This document shows positions 23,937 through 35,223 of a stretch of DNA of 64,000 nt, one piece after another. Source of the DNA: Plasmodium relictum (Eukaryota; Apicomplexa; Aconoidasida; Haemosporida; Plasmodiidae). A program made the translations under genes and the position numbers. Location of the stretch: assembly GCF_900005765.1 (NCBI RefSeq), contig NC_041692.1:434001-498000 (forward strand), in the 5' to 3' direction. Within the stretch, counting starts at the first letter, position 1. Every line of letters begins with the position of its first letter. The notes under the pieces were generated by a model. The model searched no databases and was not told where the DNA came from. It saw nothing but the letters and a program-made list of their open reading frames with translations.

Positions 23937-24961
23937 CTTGTTTTTCTATATATATATATATATTTTTTTTTTATAGAAATAAACTATTTTTGTATATCAC
24001 CTCTTCCGATATATACTTTTATATATTTTACATTTTTATATTTTTATTTTTTTTCTTATTTATTTTTATTTGTTTTTTTTTTTTTTTTTTTACATGTTAT
24101 TAAATTTTATGTATTTATACGCTTTTATATTTTTATATTTCTACATATTATATATATGTATATATTATTTTGTTTTTATTAAAAAAACATGTTTTTAAAA
24201 TTTTAAATAGACGCATATATGTATATATAATAATTTAAATTAAATTTTTTTAAATTTTTTATTATCAAATAAGATTTCTATTAAAGTTAAATATATGGAT
24301 ATACATATATTCCTTAAAAATGTAGCAAAATTCCTTTTTTATTTAACATTGTTAACTGATGAAAATTATATTTTCATTACAGAAAAAAAAAAGGAATATA
24401 ATTCCTATAAAAAAAATAACTTTTTAAATTAGTCTTTAAAAAGATGCTTTTATGAGAATTTCTATATAAATCAAAAATATACTATATATTAGCATTTATA
24501 TATAAAATTAATTTTGTTTCTTTTTTTTCTTGTTAATACATTTATCGTTTATTTAAAAATAAACGATAAAATAATTATTGAAAAAATATCTTAATAAATA
24601 ACAATAGTTTTTTCTTTTAAAAAAAAAAAAATGTTATTTTCTTGCCGATATGCAGTATCTATAGTATACTGAAATATTTTCTAGTTTTATAAAAATTGCT
24701 CCGATCAATATTTTTCTCTTTTAATTATTTTAATACATTTTCATTTCATTTCAATTTTATATTATTCTATTTTTATCTTGTTTTAATATATATTTATTTT
24801 ATTTAATTATATTGTAACCATTTTTTTTTTTTTTTATAAATTGTGATAAATAATATATTGCCAGTTATTTTGTAAATAAAGATATTTTTTCTTTAATAGA
24901 ATTTAATTAATTTTTTTTTTTTTTTTTATATATTATATGTACATAAATACATTTATTGAAA
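23937..24961. other. Intergenic with a cluster of inverted repeats
   Basis: About 1 kb between two plus-strand genes: 3' flank of the RAP-like gene, then presumed promoter of the gene at 24962. Besides homopolymers it contains several inverted repeats between 24180 and 24680; the best is a perfect 14-base-arm palindrome at 24541-24570 (separate entry). No ORF was seen. Confidence 0.55.
24541..24570. repeat. Perfect inverted repeat, 14-bp arms
   Basis: Left arm TTTATCGTTTATTT (24541-24554), two-base centre, right arm AAATAAACGATAAA (24557-24570). It is an exact reverse complement and includes ATCG/CGAT, which is uncommon in this AT-rich DNA. It lies about 390 bp upstream of the gene at 24962. 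It may be a hairpin in the transcript or a dimer-binding site; no function is shown. Confidence 0.9.
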
Positions 24962-27082
24962 ATGAATGAAAAAAACAGCATACCTAATGAAATAAAAGAT
25001 ATTTTGGTTTCTCTGCATGAAGAACATATGAGCTTTCAAAAATATTTATTAGTCATAAAAAATTATATAGATGAAGATCCTATTAAAAATTTAAATAATA
25101 TAGTTGAATACATTTTAAATAATATAAATATAAGTAATATTAGAAGTAATATATGTTATTATTTAGCAGACATAATAGTATATATTCAAGAAGTAAATAA
25201 AATTGATAATAATAATTATAATGAAGAATTAGAAAAAAAGAGTTGTAATGATTTATATTATTCTGAATATAGAATAAACATAAAAGATGAGAGATTGAAA
25301 AAATATGTAGTAAAAGACTTTAGAAAGGAGTTAATAATAAATTGTACAAAAAATTTAAATTATTTGAAATTAATGTATGTGATTAGTAATAATATTTTAC
25401 CAAAAAATGGCTATGTTTTATTTATTAATATATTTCATAAACACGAAATAAATTATCAATACAAGTTATTGTCCTTAGAATATTTCGCCAATATTGCAAA
25501 TCAAATTAAATTAGAAAGAGCGAAATATATAGCTCAGATTCTTCCTCTTGTTTTAGAAAAATTTTATAATATAGAAGGAGAACCATACTTTAATGATAAT
25601 GTAAATAATTTAGATATATTAATATCTGTATGTAAATTTGTTAATATTTTATGTGATGAATCAATTAAAACTCAAGATGATGATAGACAAGATGTAGCTT
25701 TATATTCTATAGTTGCTTTTATTATGAGAATAATAAATTATCATAGTGTTGATTTACCATTAAACAGAAACGTTGAAAAATTATTTAAATACATAAATTA
25801 TGAAGATATTAATTATAATGAATGTTTAAAAGAATATTCGGAAATAGGTAAAAATTTTTATAAAAATAAAAATGAAAACTTAGTTAAAGATTGCTTATCA
25901 TCTTTAATATGGAGACTAAGTATAATTAATCCAAACCTACCTAGAACATTAGAAAGAGTAAATATTTTAATACCTAATACAAAAGCATGTGTATTAGAAA
26001 ATTCAACTTTAGAATTATCAGTACTCTGTTATTTAATTTTAATAGAAAAAGTAAATAATTGCTGTTTTCCTCTTGTATTTTCAGAATTATATTTATTTAA
26101 TTTAATGATTAGAAATAGCTATAACTTAATATTATGTGTTCCTAAAGCGAAGGAACGTATTAAAAATAATTTACTTATTAAGGCATATCATTTTATTTGT
26201 GTTTGCTCTGTTTTATCTAAAATTATTAAAAAAAGGTTTAATGAATATTATAGTAATATTTATAAATTTAAATGGAGACCTTTTGATTTTCTTAAAAAAA
26301 TTTATGAAACACTTTATGAAAATAGTAATTTAAAAATATATACAAAAATTGTTTATTACTGTATAAGTAATATTATGAGAAATTTTCACTGGGATATTTT
26401 TTATTCATTATATAGTAAATTATTAGTTGAATCAAATTCTGATAATATTAAAAGCACTATTTCATCTTTCATTAAAGATGAGTTGTTTAAGCAAATGTCC
26501 TGTGTAATTAAAAATGTTGATATAAAAGAATCAAATAAAAAAGAATATGCATTAATTGATAATAATAATAATAACAATAATACAAGTGATATATATTTAT
26601 CTTTTGAGAAGAAACAAGAAAAAAAAGAAAACATTGAAACTTTTGATAAAAATGAAATTAGTGTAAATAAGATAGGTAATCAAATAAGAAAAATTATCTT
26701 TACATTAATAAGTGAAGAATCAGTAATTTTATATATTGACTCAATTACTGTAGCATTAAATATAGTTAAAATGATTTTATTAAATAAAAATTTTCATCCT
26801 TTTTATAAATTTATTTTAAATTATGATGAAAGTTCTAGTTGTTTTTTACAAAACAAAATTAAGTATTTTTATGAACAAATTAAAATAGAGAAAGCAATGT
26901 TATTAAGTGACAAACAAAAAAATGAATCTTTATCTTCTAATACAGAAGAGATGCTAGAAAAAGAATTCTATATAAATAATACAATAAATAATATTAATAT
27001 CAATAAATTAGAAATTGTTGTTATGCTTTTAGAGGATATAGAAAAAAATATTGAAAAAATTAGGATAAATAAAAAAAATTAA
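24962..27082 (+). CDS. Conserved-looking helical protein of unknown function
   Basis: 706 residues from the first ATG at 24962 (MNEKNSIPNEIKDILVSL); two codons further upstream are in frame but begin with TTG. The protein is predicted to be almost all helical, with repeated Leu/Ile-rich helix pairs that could form an ARM/HEAT-like solenoid. Residues ~70-480 have little low-complexity sequence, so this part is probably a folded conserved core; notable segments are SLIWRLSIINPNLPRTLERV and FKWRPFDFLKKIYETL. A short Asn run (about 523-530) and a charged linker precede a helical C-terminal part. There is no signal peptide, membrane segment or enzyme motif. I compared it mentally with nuclear cap-binding protein 80 and found no convincing match, so the function is unassigned. 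It sits just upstream of TERT on the same strand. Confidence 0.8.
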   Translation: MNEKNSIPNEIKDILVSLHEEHMSFQKYLLVIKNYIDEDPIKNLNNIVEYILNNINISNIRSNICYYLADIIVYIQEVNKIDNNNYNEELEKKSCNDLYYSEYRINIKDERLKKYVVKDFRKELIINCTKNLNYLKLMYVISNNILPKNGYVLFINIFHKHEINYQYKLLSLEYFANIANQIKLERAKYIAQILPLVLEKFYNIEGEPYFNDNVNNLDILISVCKFVNILCDESIKTQDDDRQDVALYSIVAFIMRIINYHSVDLPLNRNVEKLFKYINYEDINYNECLKEYSEIGKNFYKNKNENLVKDCLSSLIWRLSIINPNLPRTLERVNILIPNTKACVLENSTLELSVLCYLILIEKVNNCCFPLVFSELYLFNLMIRNSYNLILCVPKAKERIKNNLLIKAYHFICVCSVLSKIIKKRFNEYYSNIYKFKWRPFDFLKKIYETLYENSNLKIYTKIVYYCISNIMRNFHWDIFYSLYSKLLVESNSDNIKSTISSFIKDELFKQMSCVIKNVDIKESNKKEYALIDNNNNNNNTSDIYLSFEKKQEKKENIETFDKNEISVNKIGNQIRKIIFTLISEESVILYIDSITVALNIVKMILLNKNFHPFYKFILNYDESSSCFLQNKIKYFYEQIKIEKAMLLSDKQKNESLSSNTEEMLEKEFYINNTINNININKLEIVVMLLEDIEKNIEKIRINKKN

Positions 27083-28135
27083 TTATTCCTTTTTATTGAT
27101 TTTATTTTATTTGTAAATAACTTTTTTTTTTTTTTTTTATTGTATTCACTTTATTTTAATGTATGCAAATATATACATTTAAAAAAAAAAAAATTATCCA
27201 TATAATTTCTATTTTACATTTTTTATTTTTATAGTTTATCAAAAACTTTAGTTTTTAATTGTACATATTTTTAAAACTTCTTTTATAGGATTTAAAATAC
27301 TTTTCATTTGTGTTATCACTCTTTTTCTAAATATATATAGCGTATTCCTTCATACAATAATATGAGGTTTTTTTTTTTCTTTAATTTATTCCAGTATGTA
27401 AAATTAATAAATTACTCATTTACTAATTTGGTCTATAAATTACTGAACTATTCACCCATCCAGTATTATGTATTTATTTTTTTTTTTTTATTTTAAAAAC
27501 TTTTTAAGTTTTTGGAAGTTTTTTTTTAAAATATGTTAAAATTTTGAGCCAGAATATATGTATCAAAAATTATTTGAATTTTTTTTTTTTTATTTTTATA
27601 ATTTTTTGACATTTCATTTTAGTAACTTTAGTATATTTTATTCTTTTTTTTTTTTTTTTATTTTTACTACTCTATGTTAAGCTAAGGTTTTTTTTTTTTA
27701 ATTTTTTTCTTAGAATCTCGATATTAATAAGAGTAACAAGTTTATATATGTATATGTTTTTATAAATATTTAAATACATAATATTTTTATAAACTTAATA
27801 TAGTGCATTTGAAGATTTAACAAGAGAAATTAAGTATATAAAGAAATTTTAATAAAATGAAAAGAAGAATATTTTTTTTTCTAAAATGAAAGTAATGGTT
27901 TTATTAAAAAATTATTCACTATAAAAAGTTTTATGCAACAATTAATGTTTAGCTTTGAAATTTTTTAATTTTTTAAACATGGAATTTTCAGTTATTTGGT
28001 TATAAATAATACCTATAAAAGTAGAGTAATTAGATTATATGTATTTTTCTATTATTATAAAATCTATTTTAAATGGTTTGATAATAACTTAAATTATAAA
28101 ATATATATAACACATATATAGGTTTTTTCTCTAAT
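27083..28135. other. Intergenic upstream of TERT
   Basis: About 1.05 kb containing the 3' flank of the 707-residue gene and the presumed TERT promoter. It has many poly-T runs. A patch near 27390-27470 has a more even base composition but encodes no ORF and shows no tRNA-like fold. No specific regulatory site can be named. Confidence 0.5.
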
Positions 28136-31100
28136 ATGACTAATGATTTATCAAAAGAAAATTACTATTTAAAGAAAGTTTTTAAATGCACAGATAAAAA
28201 AATAAAAATATTTAAATCCTATTTAAAAAATAAATTACAAATTAATTCATATACACTTGGTGAATTTTCTCTTATACACGATGAGAAGTTTCAAAAAAAA
28301 TTCTTATCAAGTATTCTAAAAAAACAAGTAATTTCTAAAAAGAAAAAAGATAAGTTATATATTATAAGTGAAATAATCTTGAATAAAGATTTTTTTCAGG
28401 ATAATTTTTACTTTCAATATTTTTTAAGAAATGTGTTGCTTCTGGAAGATTTATTATTAAGAAAACTAGAAAATAATTTGACTGATGATATTTTTTTTAA
28501 AGAAAAAAAAAATAACTCTATAAGTAATTGGAAGCAGTGCTACAGTCAAATAAAGAAAAAATTAAATGAAAAGGGAATAGATGAAAGAAGTAAAATTTTC
28601 AATAATTCTATTTTATTATTTAATTCAACTAAGTTTTCTTATGAAGATAAAAATTGTTGTGACTTCTTCTACAGTTTAAGAGTATGGGATATTTTCTTTG
28701 ATTACGTTTCTTTTGATTTTTTAAATTATTTGTTGTCCAATACTCTTATTTTTATATCTGATTTCTTTTTTAATAGTACTTATAAAAAATTTTCAGTTCA
28801 AAATTCTTTTTTTGTAATTATCAGTCAAATAGAGTTAAAATATGAAAATGACAAAGAAATAGAAAATAAAATTTTTTCTAAGAAAAGAAGATTATTTTAC
28901 GATACAAAACAAATAAAAATAATTTACCAGAAAGAAAATATAAAAGAAAGTGAAGATGAAAAAAATAAGAAAGATGAATGGAATACAAAAGAAGATATAA
29001 CTAAAGAGGAAGGATGCCAAAGTATAAATATAAATTTAAGAAATAATGTAAATGGGCATGAAAAGAAAATAAAAAAAAATTGTATCATAAAAGGGGATAT
29101 AATTAAGCATGAGGAAGATAAAAAGATTAATTTCTTGGAAAAAAAAGATTTAATTACAGATAAGAATAAAAAGCATAATTGTAATATAAAAGAAAGTGTT
29201 GTAATTAAACATGAGAAAGACAAAAAGATAAATTTATGTTCTTATAAGAACTATATAAATAAAATAAATGTCAAGAAATGCATTAAAGAAATGGATATAC
29301 TTCATAATTGTAAAAAAGAAAAAGTCTGTTCAAATGAAAAAAAAAAAAAAAAAGACAAAAGTAAAACAGATAAAAAATATAAATATTTGTTAAAAAAGAG
29401 AAAAAGAGAGTTTAAAATTAATGATTCTCATACATATGTAAAACTTTTATATTTACTTCAGTGTAGTGGGCGAATATTAAAAAATGATGTTTTAAAAGAA
29501 ATTCAGGAAATTCAAAATGAAATAAATGAAATAAGGAAAAATAGAAATATAAATTTAAATAAAAGTAATGTAGTTAAAAGATTAAAAATAAAGAAAAAAA
29601 AACTTGATGAAAAAGAAAAAAAAAAAAAAGTTATCCTACCCCAGATAAAATTTTTTTACAGTGATGAAAAACAAGATGAAGAATTTCATAAGGGCAAAAA
29701 ATATAATAAAAAATGTTTAAATGATAAAAAAAATTGGAATAAAATAATAATAAATAGAAACAATATATTACAGCATAATACAACAAATAAATACAAAAAT
29801 TTTTTATTTAACGAACATATTATCTTTGATAAAATAGAAAATACATCTTTATTTATCTACCACTTACTGAATTATATATTTAAATCAGATCAGAAGTATT
29901 TTTATCATAACAATTTTATTGATGAATATAAGCAAAAAATTTCTAAGCAAATCAAATGTTTTACAAAAAAGAATGATATTTCATCCATTATATCAAAAAA
30001 AGATGTTATATTAGACACAACAAAAAAGGATAAAAGATTAATAAATGCAGTAAAAAAAAAAAATAGACATGAAAATATATTGTTAAGATTGAAAAAAACA
30101 AAAATACTTAAATATGTATATTCTTATTTTGAAGAATTTGTAAATAATGTAAGAAATACAAAGTTTCAAAAGGTATATGATAAATTTTTTCCAAAAAAAA
30201 ATACAAAAAATAGAATTGCAAAAATTTTTAAGATAATAAAGTTGCATATAATAAAGAAATATCACATCATAAATATACGAAAAAACAGAAAATTTATAAG
30301 ACAGAAAACTTACGATTTTTTTTTTAAAAATTATGATTTTCTTTCATTTTCTTTTAAAACATATAAAGTTATTAATTTTATTGTATATGTAACTAAAAAA
30401 TGTATACCTGTTAAGTTACTAGGGAAAAAGCATAATTTCAAAGTTTTCCTAAATAATATCAAAAAATTTTTACTATTTCATTTTAAAGAAAGTTTTTCAA
30501 TGGACCAAGTAATGAAGAATATCAAAGTAAAAAATATTTTTCAAAAAGAAATGAATAAGTTTAAATATAATAATACAAAAGAATATCCAAAAGAATTAAA
30601 AAGTATGAATAGGCTGCAAAATGTTTTTAAATCATTAGAAAATAAGAAAGATTTAAATTATCAAAAGTATATAAAAATAAACAGAAAAATCAATTGTTAT
30701 ACAAATTCATCACCTTTTGATATATTAAAAAGACAGTATTTTAATAAAATTAAAAAAATTAATATATCAATTCAAAAAAGACATTTAATGAATAGATTAA
30801 TATATTTTCTCTTTAATTATTTTATTATGCCTATAATTAGGAAATTTTTTTTTCTTACTAAATCTGAACAAACTGTTCACAAAACTATTTATTTTGATAG
30901 GAAACTATGGAATTATTTCACAAAAATTTCCAATTTTTCTTTATATCACCAAAATTTTCGAAGTAAGAAAATAAAAAAAAAAGAAGAAAGAATATCAGAT
31001 TTAAAAGAAAAAAGGAAAAAAGTTATAATTAATCAAAGAGGGAAAAATAGGAAATATAAGAAAAAAGAAATTATTAATAAGAAAAAAATACAAAAAAAAA

Positions 31101-34100
31101 AAAGTAAATCACTTTATAATGTTAAAAGTAACAGAAAAAATAAAATAAAAAATGAGATATTCTATGAAGCAACTGATATAAAAAGCAATAAAACAAATAA
31201 TGAAATAAGAAATGGAACTAAAGTGTTAACAAATTGTTCCGAGCAAAAAATTAATAAATTACATAAAAGTATCAATAATTTATATAATATGAAAGTACTA
31301 AATAAAAAAAATGTTAAACCGTATTTAAATAAATTTTACTATAAAATAAGAAAAAAATATTTTTCATTACGAAAAAAATATATAGCTAATAGGATGAAAT
31401 ACAAATTACAACCAAAATTAAGAAAAGAATTTCTAAGTTATATTAACTACGCTACTGAAAAACGGTGTGTTTTAAGCTACATTAGTAAATATTTTTTTAA
31501 AAATAAAAAAGTCAATTATATTAAAAGATTCAATAAACTAATTAAAAGAATAAAAAAAAAAGTTAATAAAAATGTATTTGACAAAAGGATAATAAAACAG
31601 GAATGCTGTAGTCCCGTTATTGTAGAAAAAAAATTAAAAAAAAAGAAAAATATAAGTAGCATTACCGGGGAATCAAATCCTTTAAAAAATAAAATAACGT
31701 TGAATAAAAGAAAGTCTATAGATAAAAATAATAGAAATAATAAAAAAAAAATTTATATATATAAAATGAAAAATATTATAGAAAAAAGAAATTTTTTGCT
31801 TAAATTGAATTCGATTAATCATTTCTTTTCTAAAAAATTAAGAGTAAATTGGGTACCTAAAAAAAAAGGGTTAAGACCATTGATTAATTTATCTACTTTG
31901 AATATACCTGAAAGTGTAAAACATAAAATCTTGGAAGTTTTAAAAAATAAGAAAGGTAGCGAATTTTATCTTCATAATATTTTAAATGATTTAGAAAAAG
32001 ATAAAGAAAAAAAAAAAAGAAAAAAAAAATACAATAGAAAGAATTTTAATCCTGTATCATTGAATAATATATGTAATTTTTCTTTGAAATGCTTAGGTAA
32101 TATTAGGCATAATAAAAGTTCCTTATTTAAAAATACTATAACAAAAACAAATGAAATAGAAGTGAAATTAAAAAAATGGTTGAATTACATAAAAAATTAT
32201 TTTTATTGTAAAAAGAAAACTAAAAAGTTTATAAAAAATAAATTAAAAAACAATAAAAGAATTTATGCATATATATGTGTAGGTGATTTCTCGAACTGTT
32301 ACGAGCATATAAATCATAATTATTTATTTAAAATTTTAAAAATTTTTTTTGAAGATATATCAAATTTTGAATTTATATATTTATTTAAAAGATCATTTCG
32401 CTTATTTAATAAGAATTTAAATAATTCTTTGCTATCTTATTATCCAGTTAATGTAGAAAAATTTGGTATTCATTATATAAATAATCTAAGGGACTTAATT
32501 GTTAAGTCAAATAAAAATTCAATGCATAATTTTTTATTAAAGCAATTATTTAAAAACAAATCTATGACTGATATATATATATTTGTTGATTCATACAAAA
32601 GCGTTTTGGTGGAAAAAAGAGATATATTTATGACTATTATAACTGTCATTAGATATTACTACCTTAATATATATTTTAGTATTAAAGAAATAAAATATCA
32701 AAAAAAAAATATATTTTATTTTCAAATTTTTAAGGAAGAAAAAAAAAGAGATATATATTTTAGTTTACGTAATATAAAAAAATTAGAAAAAATAAAAAAA
32801 TTAAATAAGCATGAACTAGATGAAAAAAATTATTCTTATACGGTTAATAACAAAATAAATAGTTGTGGCAATGATGAATTAGATGCAACTATAACTCATG
32901 AAGTAACTACTAATAATAATATAATAAATGATATTTATATAAACGAAAATAATAGTAATATAAATGACGTGAATATTGAGAAACCTATGAGAAAAGGAGC
33001 TTACAAACAAAAATATAATGAATTATCTAAATTAGAAAAAAATAATTGTTTAAATAAAATATCTTCAGAAAAGCATGTCTTAAATTTTTTGGATAAAAAA
33101 ATTATTAGTAATATATGTGGTTTGCCACAAGGATTTAGTTTATCCAATATTTTATGCTCTTTGTATTATGCTTATTTAGATAAAAATGAAGAGTTTCAAA
33201 AATTACTTTATGCAGAAAATCAAAACGAGAAATATTCCTTAAAAAAAAATAGTGTATTAAATTATTTAAATTTGAATTCTTTATTAATTAGATTCATTGA
33301 CGATTTTTTATTTATAACTCTCAACAAAAAAAATATTAGAAACTTTAAAAATTTGTTATTAAAAAAAAAAATATGGGGAAGCAATATCAATTCTTCTAAG
33401 ACAAAAATTTTTAAGTTTCCATTAATTTATAAAAATAATTTACTAATTAATAATCCTATGAAGAAAAATAAGAAAAATACAAAAGTGAAAGTCAGTACTA
33501 TTAAAATTAATGTAGGAAGGTTAAAAAAAGATAATAGTTCTGATATATACAATGATATTTTAAATAACAAAAAATGTAACTTATTATCAAATTTGTGCAA
33601 AAAGAACATGGGCATTTCCGATGATATGAAATCAGATAATTATAATACATATATTATAAATAATATAAAGAGAAAATACTTAAATATATATAATCATACA
33701 CATAAAGTTCAAAATGTAAAAAAGAAAAATATTAGAAAAAAAAACAAGAAAAAGAAATTAACATCTACTGAAATTGATAAAGTAATAAAAAATTTAAGTA
33801 AAAAAAAAAAAAAATTAAAAAAAAATTTGGATAATACTAAAAAACTTAAAATTAATAAGGATATTAAGAGATTAAAAAAATTAAAAAAAATGATCAAAAA
33901 TCAAAAAATATTTTCTGTTGATTCTTTAGAATGGTTAAATAACTCGTATACTTTTGATTTACTAAATAATTCAATACACAGCACTTCATATCCTTGGAAA
34001 AATAAAAGTGATGCAACTATTAGGAATCATTTGCACTTGAACAATATATTATTAGATAAAAACAATACAAATACATTTATGAAAAATTTGGTAGAAAATA

Positions 34101-34609
34101 GAATAGTTAGGGATATTATATCAAAACAAAAAAAATACAGAAAATTATATAAAAATAAGCAAAATATATATTTCTGTTATAAAAAAAACTTTATTTTATT
34201 AAAAACATCTATATTAAAATTCATTTGCTCTATTAAAACGTTAAAACATATGTTTAATGCTTTTTATAATGCTAACTATAACACCAGATTTATATTATAT
34301 TTAATTACTTATATGAAAAGATCATTAATGAAAAATAAAAAACTTAAATTTGTCAAGTTATTTTTAATTGAAACAGCTATAGAATCTTTTCAATATGCTA
34401 AGATTTATATGAGCAATAATTCGCTTTATCCTTGTTTAAAACTTCTCAGAAAAATTAAGAGGAGACTGTTAAATAAATACAAAACAAGATATAAAAAGTA
34501 CCTTTTACGTCAATATCATAATTTGTTTAATATGATTAAAAGAGAGTTGTTTAATTATTGGCCTTATATGTTCAAAATTAAAGGAGATAATAAACAAAAA
34601 AAAAAATAA
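28136..34609 (+). CDS. TERT: Telomerase reverse transcriptase (catalytic subunit)
   Basis: 2,157 residues, single exon. It copies the telomerase RNA template to add telomere repeats in the nucleus. The reverse transcriptase motifs are in order: motif 1/2 LRVNWVPKKKGLRPLINLS (from about 1235), motif A CVGDFSNCYEHI with catalytic D1384, motif B' GLPQGFSLSN (from 1662), motif C LIRFIDDFLFIT with catalytic D1722 and D1723, motif D WGSNINSSKTKIF (about 1747-1759), and a motif E-like segment SLEWLNNSYTFD (about 1929-1940). About 280 residues separate A from B', the position of the TERT-specific IFD insertion. Near residue 183 a W-x-x-F-F-D-Y-V...Y-L-L-S-N-T segment resembles the N-terminal GQ/QFP region. 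All three catalytic aspartates are present. Lys/Asn-rich inserts make it about twice the length of yeast or human TERT, as known for Plasmodium. Confidence 0.95.
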   Translation: MTNDLSKENYYLKKVFKCTDKKIKIFKSYLKNKLQINSYTLGEFSLIHDEKFQKKFLSSILKKQVISKKKKDKLYIISEIILNKDFFQDNFYFQYFLRNVLLLEDLLLRKLENNLTDDIFFKEKKNNSISNWKQCYSQIKKKLNEKGIDERSKIFNNSILLFNSTKFSYEDKNCCDFFYSLRVWDIFFDYVSFDFLNYLLSNTLIFISDFFFNSTYKKFSVQNSFFVIISQIELKYENDKEIENKIFSKKRRLFYDTKQIKIIYQKENIKESEDEKNKKDEWNTKEDITKEEGCQSININLRNNVNGHEKKIKKNCIIKGDIIKHEEDKKINFLEKKDLITDKNKKHNCNIKESVVIKHEKDKKINLCSYKNYINKINVKKCIKEMDILHNCKKEKVCSNEKKKKKDKSKTDKKYKYLLKKRKREFKINDSHTYVKLLYLLQCSGRILKNDVLKEIQEIQNEINEIRKNRNINLNKSNVVKRLKIKKKKLDEKEKKKKVILPQIKFFYSDEKQDEEFHKGKKYNKKCLNDKKNWNKIIINRNNILQHNTTNKYKNFLFNEHIIFDKIENTSLFIYHLLNYIFKSDQKYFYHNNFIDEYKQKISKQIKCFTKKNDISSIISKKDVILDTTKKDKRLINAVKKKNRHENILLRLKKTKILKYVYSYFEEFVNNVRNTKFQKVYDKFFPKKNTKNRIAKIFKIIKLHIIKKYHIINIRKNRKFIRQKTYDFFFKNYDFLSFSFKTYKVINFIVYVTKKCIPVKLLGKKHNFKVFLNNIKKFLLFHFKESFSMDQVMKNIKVKNIFQKEMNKFKYNNTKEYPKELKSMNRLQNVFKSLENKKDLNYQKYIKINRKINCYTNSSPFDILKRQYFNKIKKINISIQKRHLMNRLIYFLFNYFIMPIIRKFFFLTKSEQTVHKTIYFDRKLWNYFTKISNFSLYHQNFRSKKIKKKEERISDLKEKRKKVIINQRGKNRKYKKKEIINKKKIQKKKSKSLYNVKSNRKNKIKNEIFYEATDIKSNKTNNEIRNGTKVLTNCSEQKINKLHKSINNLYNMKVLNKKNVKPYLNKFYYKIRKKYFSLRKKYIANRMKYKLQPKLRKEFLSYINYATEKRCVLSYISKYFFKNKKVNYIKRFNKLIKRIKKKVNKNVFDKRIIKQECCSPVIVEKKLKKKKNISSITGESNPLKNKITLNKRKSIDKNNRNNKKKIYIYKMKNIIEKRNFLLKLNSINHFFSKKLRVNWVPKKKGLRPLINLSTLNIPESVKHKILEVLKNKKGSEFYLHNILNDLEKDKEKKKRKKKYNRKNFNPVSLNNICNFSLKCLGNIRHNKSSLFKNTITKTNEIEVKLKKWLNYIKNYFYCKKKTKKFIKNKLKNNKRIYAYICVGDFSNCYEHINHNYLFKILKIFFEDISNFEFIYLFKRSFRLFNKNLNNSLLSYYPVNVEKFGIHYINNLRDLIVKSNKNSMHNFLLKQLFKNKSMTDIYIFVDSYKSVLVEKRDIFMTIITVIRYYYLNIYFSIKEIKYQKKNIFYFQIFKEEKKRDIYFSLRNIKKLEKIKKLNKHELDEKNYSYTVNNKINSCGNDELDATITHEVTTNNNIINDIYINENNSNINDVNIEKPMRKGAYKQKYNELSKLEKNNCLNKISSEKHVLNFLDKKIISNICGLPQGFSLSNILCSLYYAYLDKNEEFQKLLYAENQNEKYSLKKNSVLNYLNLNSLLIRFIDDFLFITLNKKNIRNFKNLLLKKKIWGSNINSSKTKIFKFPLIYKNNLLINNPMKKNKKNTKVKVSTIKINVGRLKKDNSSDIYNDILNNKKCNLLSNLCKKNMGISDDMKSDNYNTYIINNIKRKYLNIYNHTHKVQNVKKKNIRKKNKKKKLTSTEIDKVIKNLSKKKKKLKKNLDNTKKLKINKDIKRLKKLKKMIKNQKIFSVDSLEWLNNSYTFDLLNNSIHSTSYPWKNKSDATIRNHLHLNNILLDKNNTNTFMKNLVENRIVRDIISKQKKYRKLYKNKQNIYFCYKKNFILLKTSILKFICSIKTLKHMFNAFYNANYNTRFILYLITYMKRSLMKNKKLKFVKLFLIETAIESFQYAKIYMSNNSLYPCLKLLRKIKRRLLNKYKTRYKKYLLRQYHNLFNMIKRELFNYWPYMFKIKGDNKQKKK

Positions 34610-35223
34610 AATTCATCATTAGGATAATTCATGTAACAAATGGATAATAATACAAATAATATTAATAAAGATATTATCTTTCATTAAAATACTGTAAACC
34701 AACGGTTATTTATAAAAATATTATTATTTAAATAACAAAAAAAAAAAATAAAATAAAATAAAAAAAAATAATAAAATAAAATACCAAAATAAAATAATAA
34801 AATAAAATACCAAAATAAAATAATAAAATAAAATAACAAAATAAGATAATAAAATAAAATAAATAAATTGTATATATGTATATGTATATATCTTGTTATA
34901 ATAGCATTTTTCGTAAAAAAAATTATTTTTTAAAATATTCTAGAAATAAAATTTGATTTTTAAATGTAATATTATTTTATATTTTTTGTACACAAATTAT
35001 TTTTTCTTCTTCTTTGTAAAAAACATAATATTTTATTTTTTTTAAAAAATTTGTTAATTTACATTTCCATATTATTTGGATTTTTATCTAATAAAAAAAA
35101 AATACACAAACTTATATATATATAGTATGAAAAGGAGTATTTATTTAATATTCATGAAAAAATTTTAAATAAATAGAATTAAAAGAATATAGTAAACATA
35201 TATATATATATTTTCTCCTTTTT
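34610..35223. other. Convergent intergenic region (TERT / macro-domain gene)
   Basis: 614 bp between two converging genes, so it holds two 3' UTRs and no expected promoter. It contains a 26-bp minisatellite at 34781-34858 (separate entry) and poly-A/T runs. No gene was seen. Confidence 0.5.
34781..34858. repeat. 26-bp tandem repeat, three copies
   Basis: Three head-to-tail copies of a 26-bp A-rich unit beginning ATACCAAAATAAAATAATAA. The first two copies are identical and the third carries a few changes (ATAACA..., ...AAGATA). It lies within a wider (AAAAT)n-like region 34738-34870 just after the TERT stop. Confidence 0.9.

Noticed and set aside
24956-24961. Upstream TTG start for the unknown helical protein; likewise a GTG at 57045 and a TTG at 63366 for other genes
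   Set aside because: Nuclear genes of Plasmodium start at ATG. The first ATG (24962, 57006) or an upstream exon (WD40 gene) is preferred.
24962-27082. Identification as nuclear cap-binding protein CBP80
   Set aside because: It is a helical solenoid of comparable type, but conserved CBP80 segments could not be aligned. Left unassigned.
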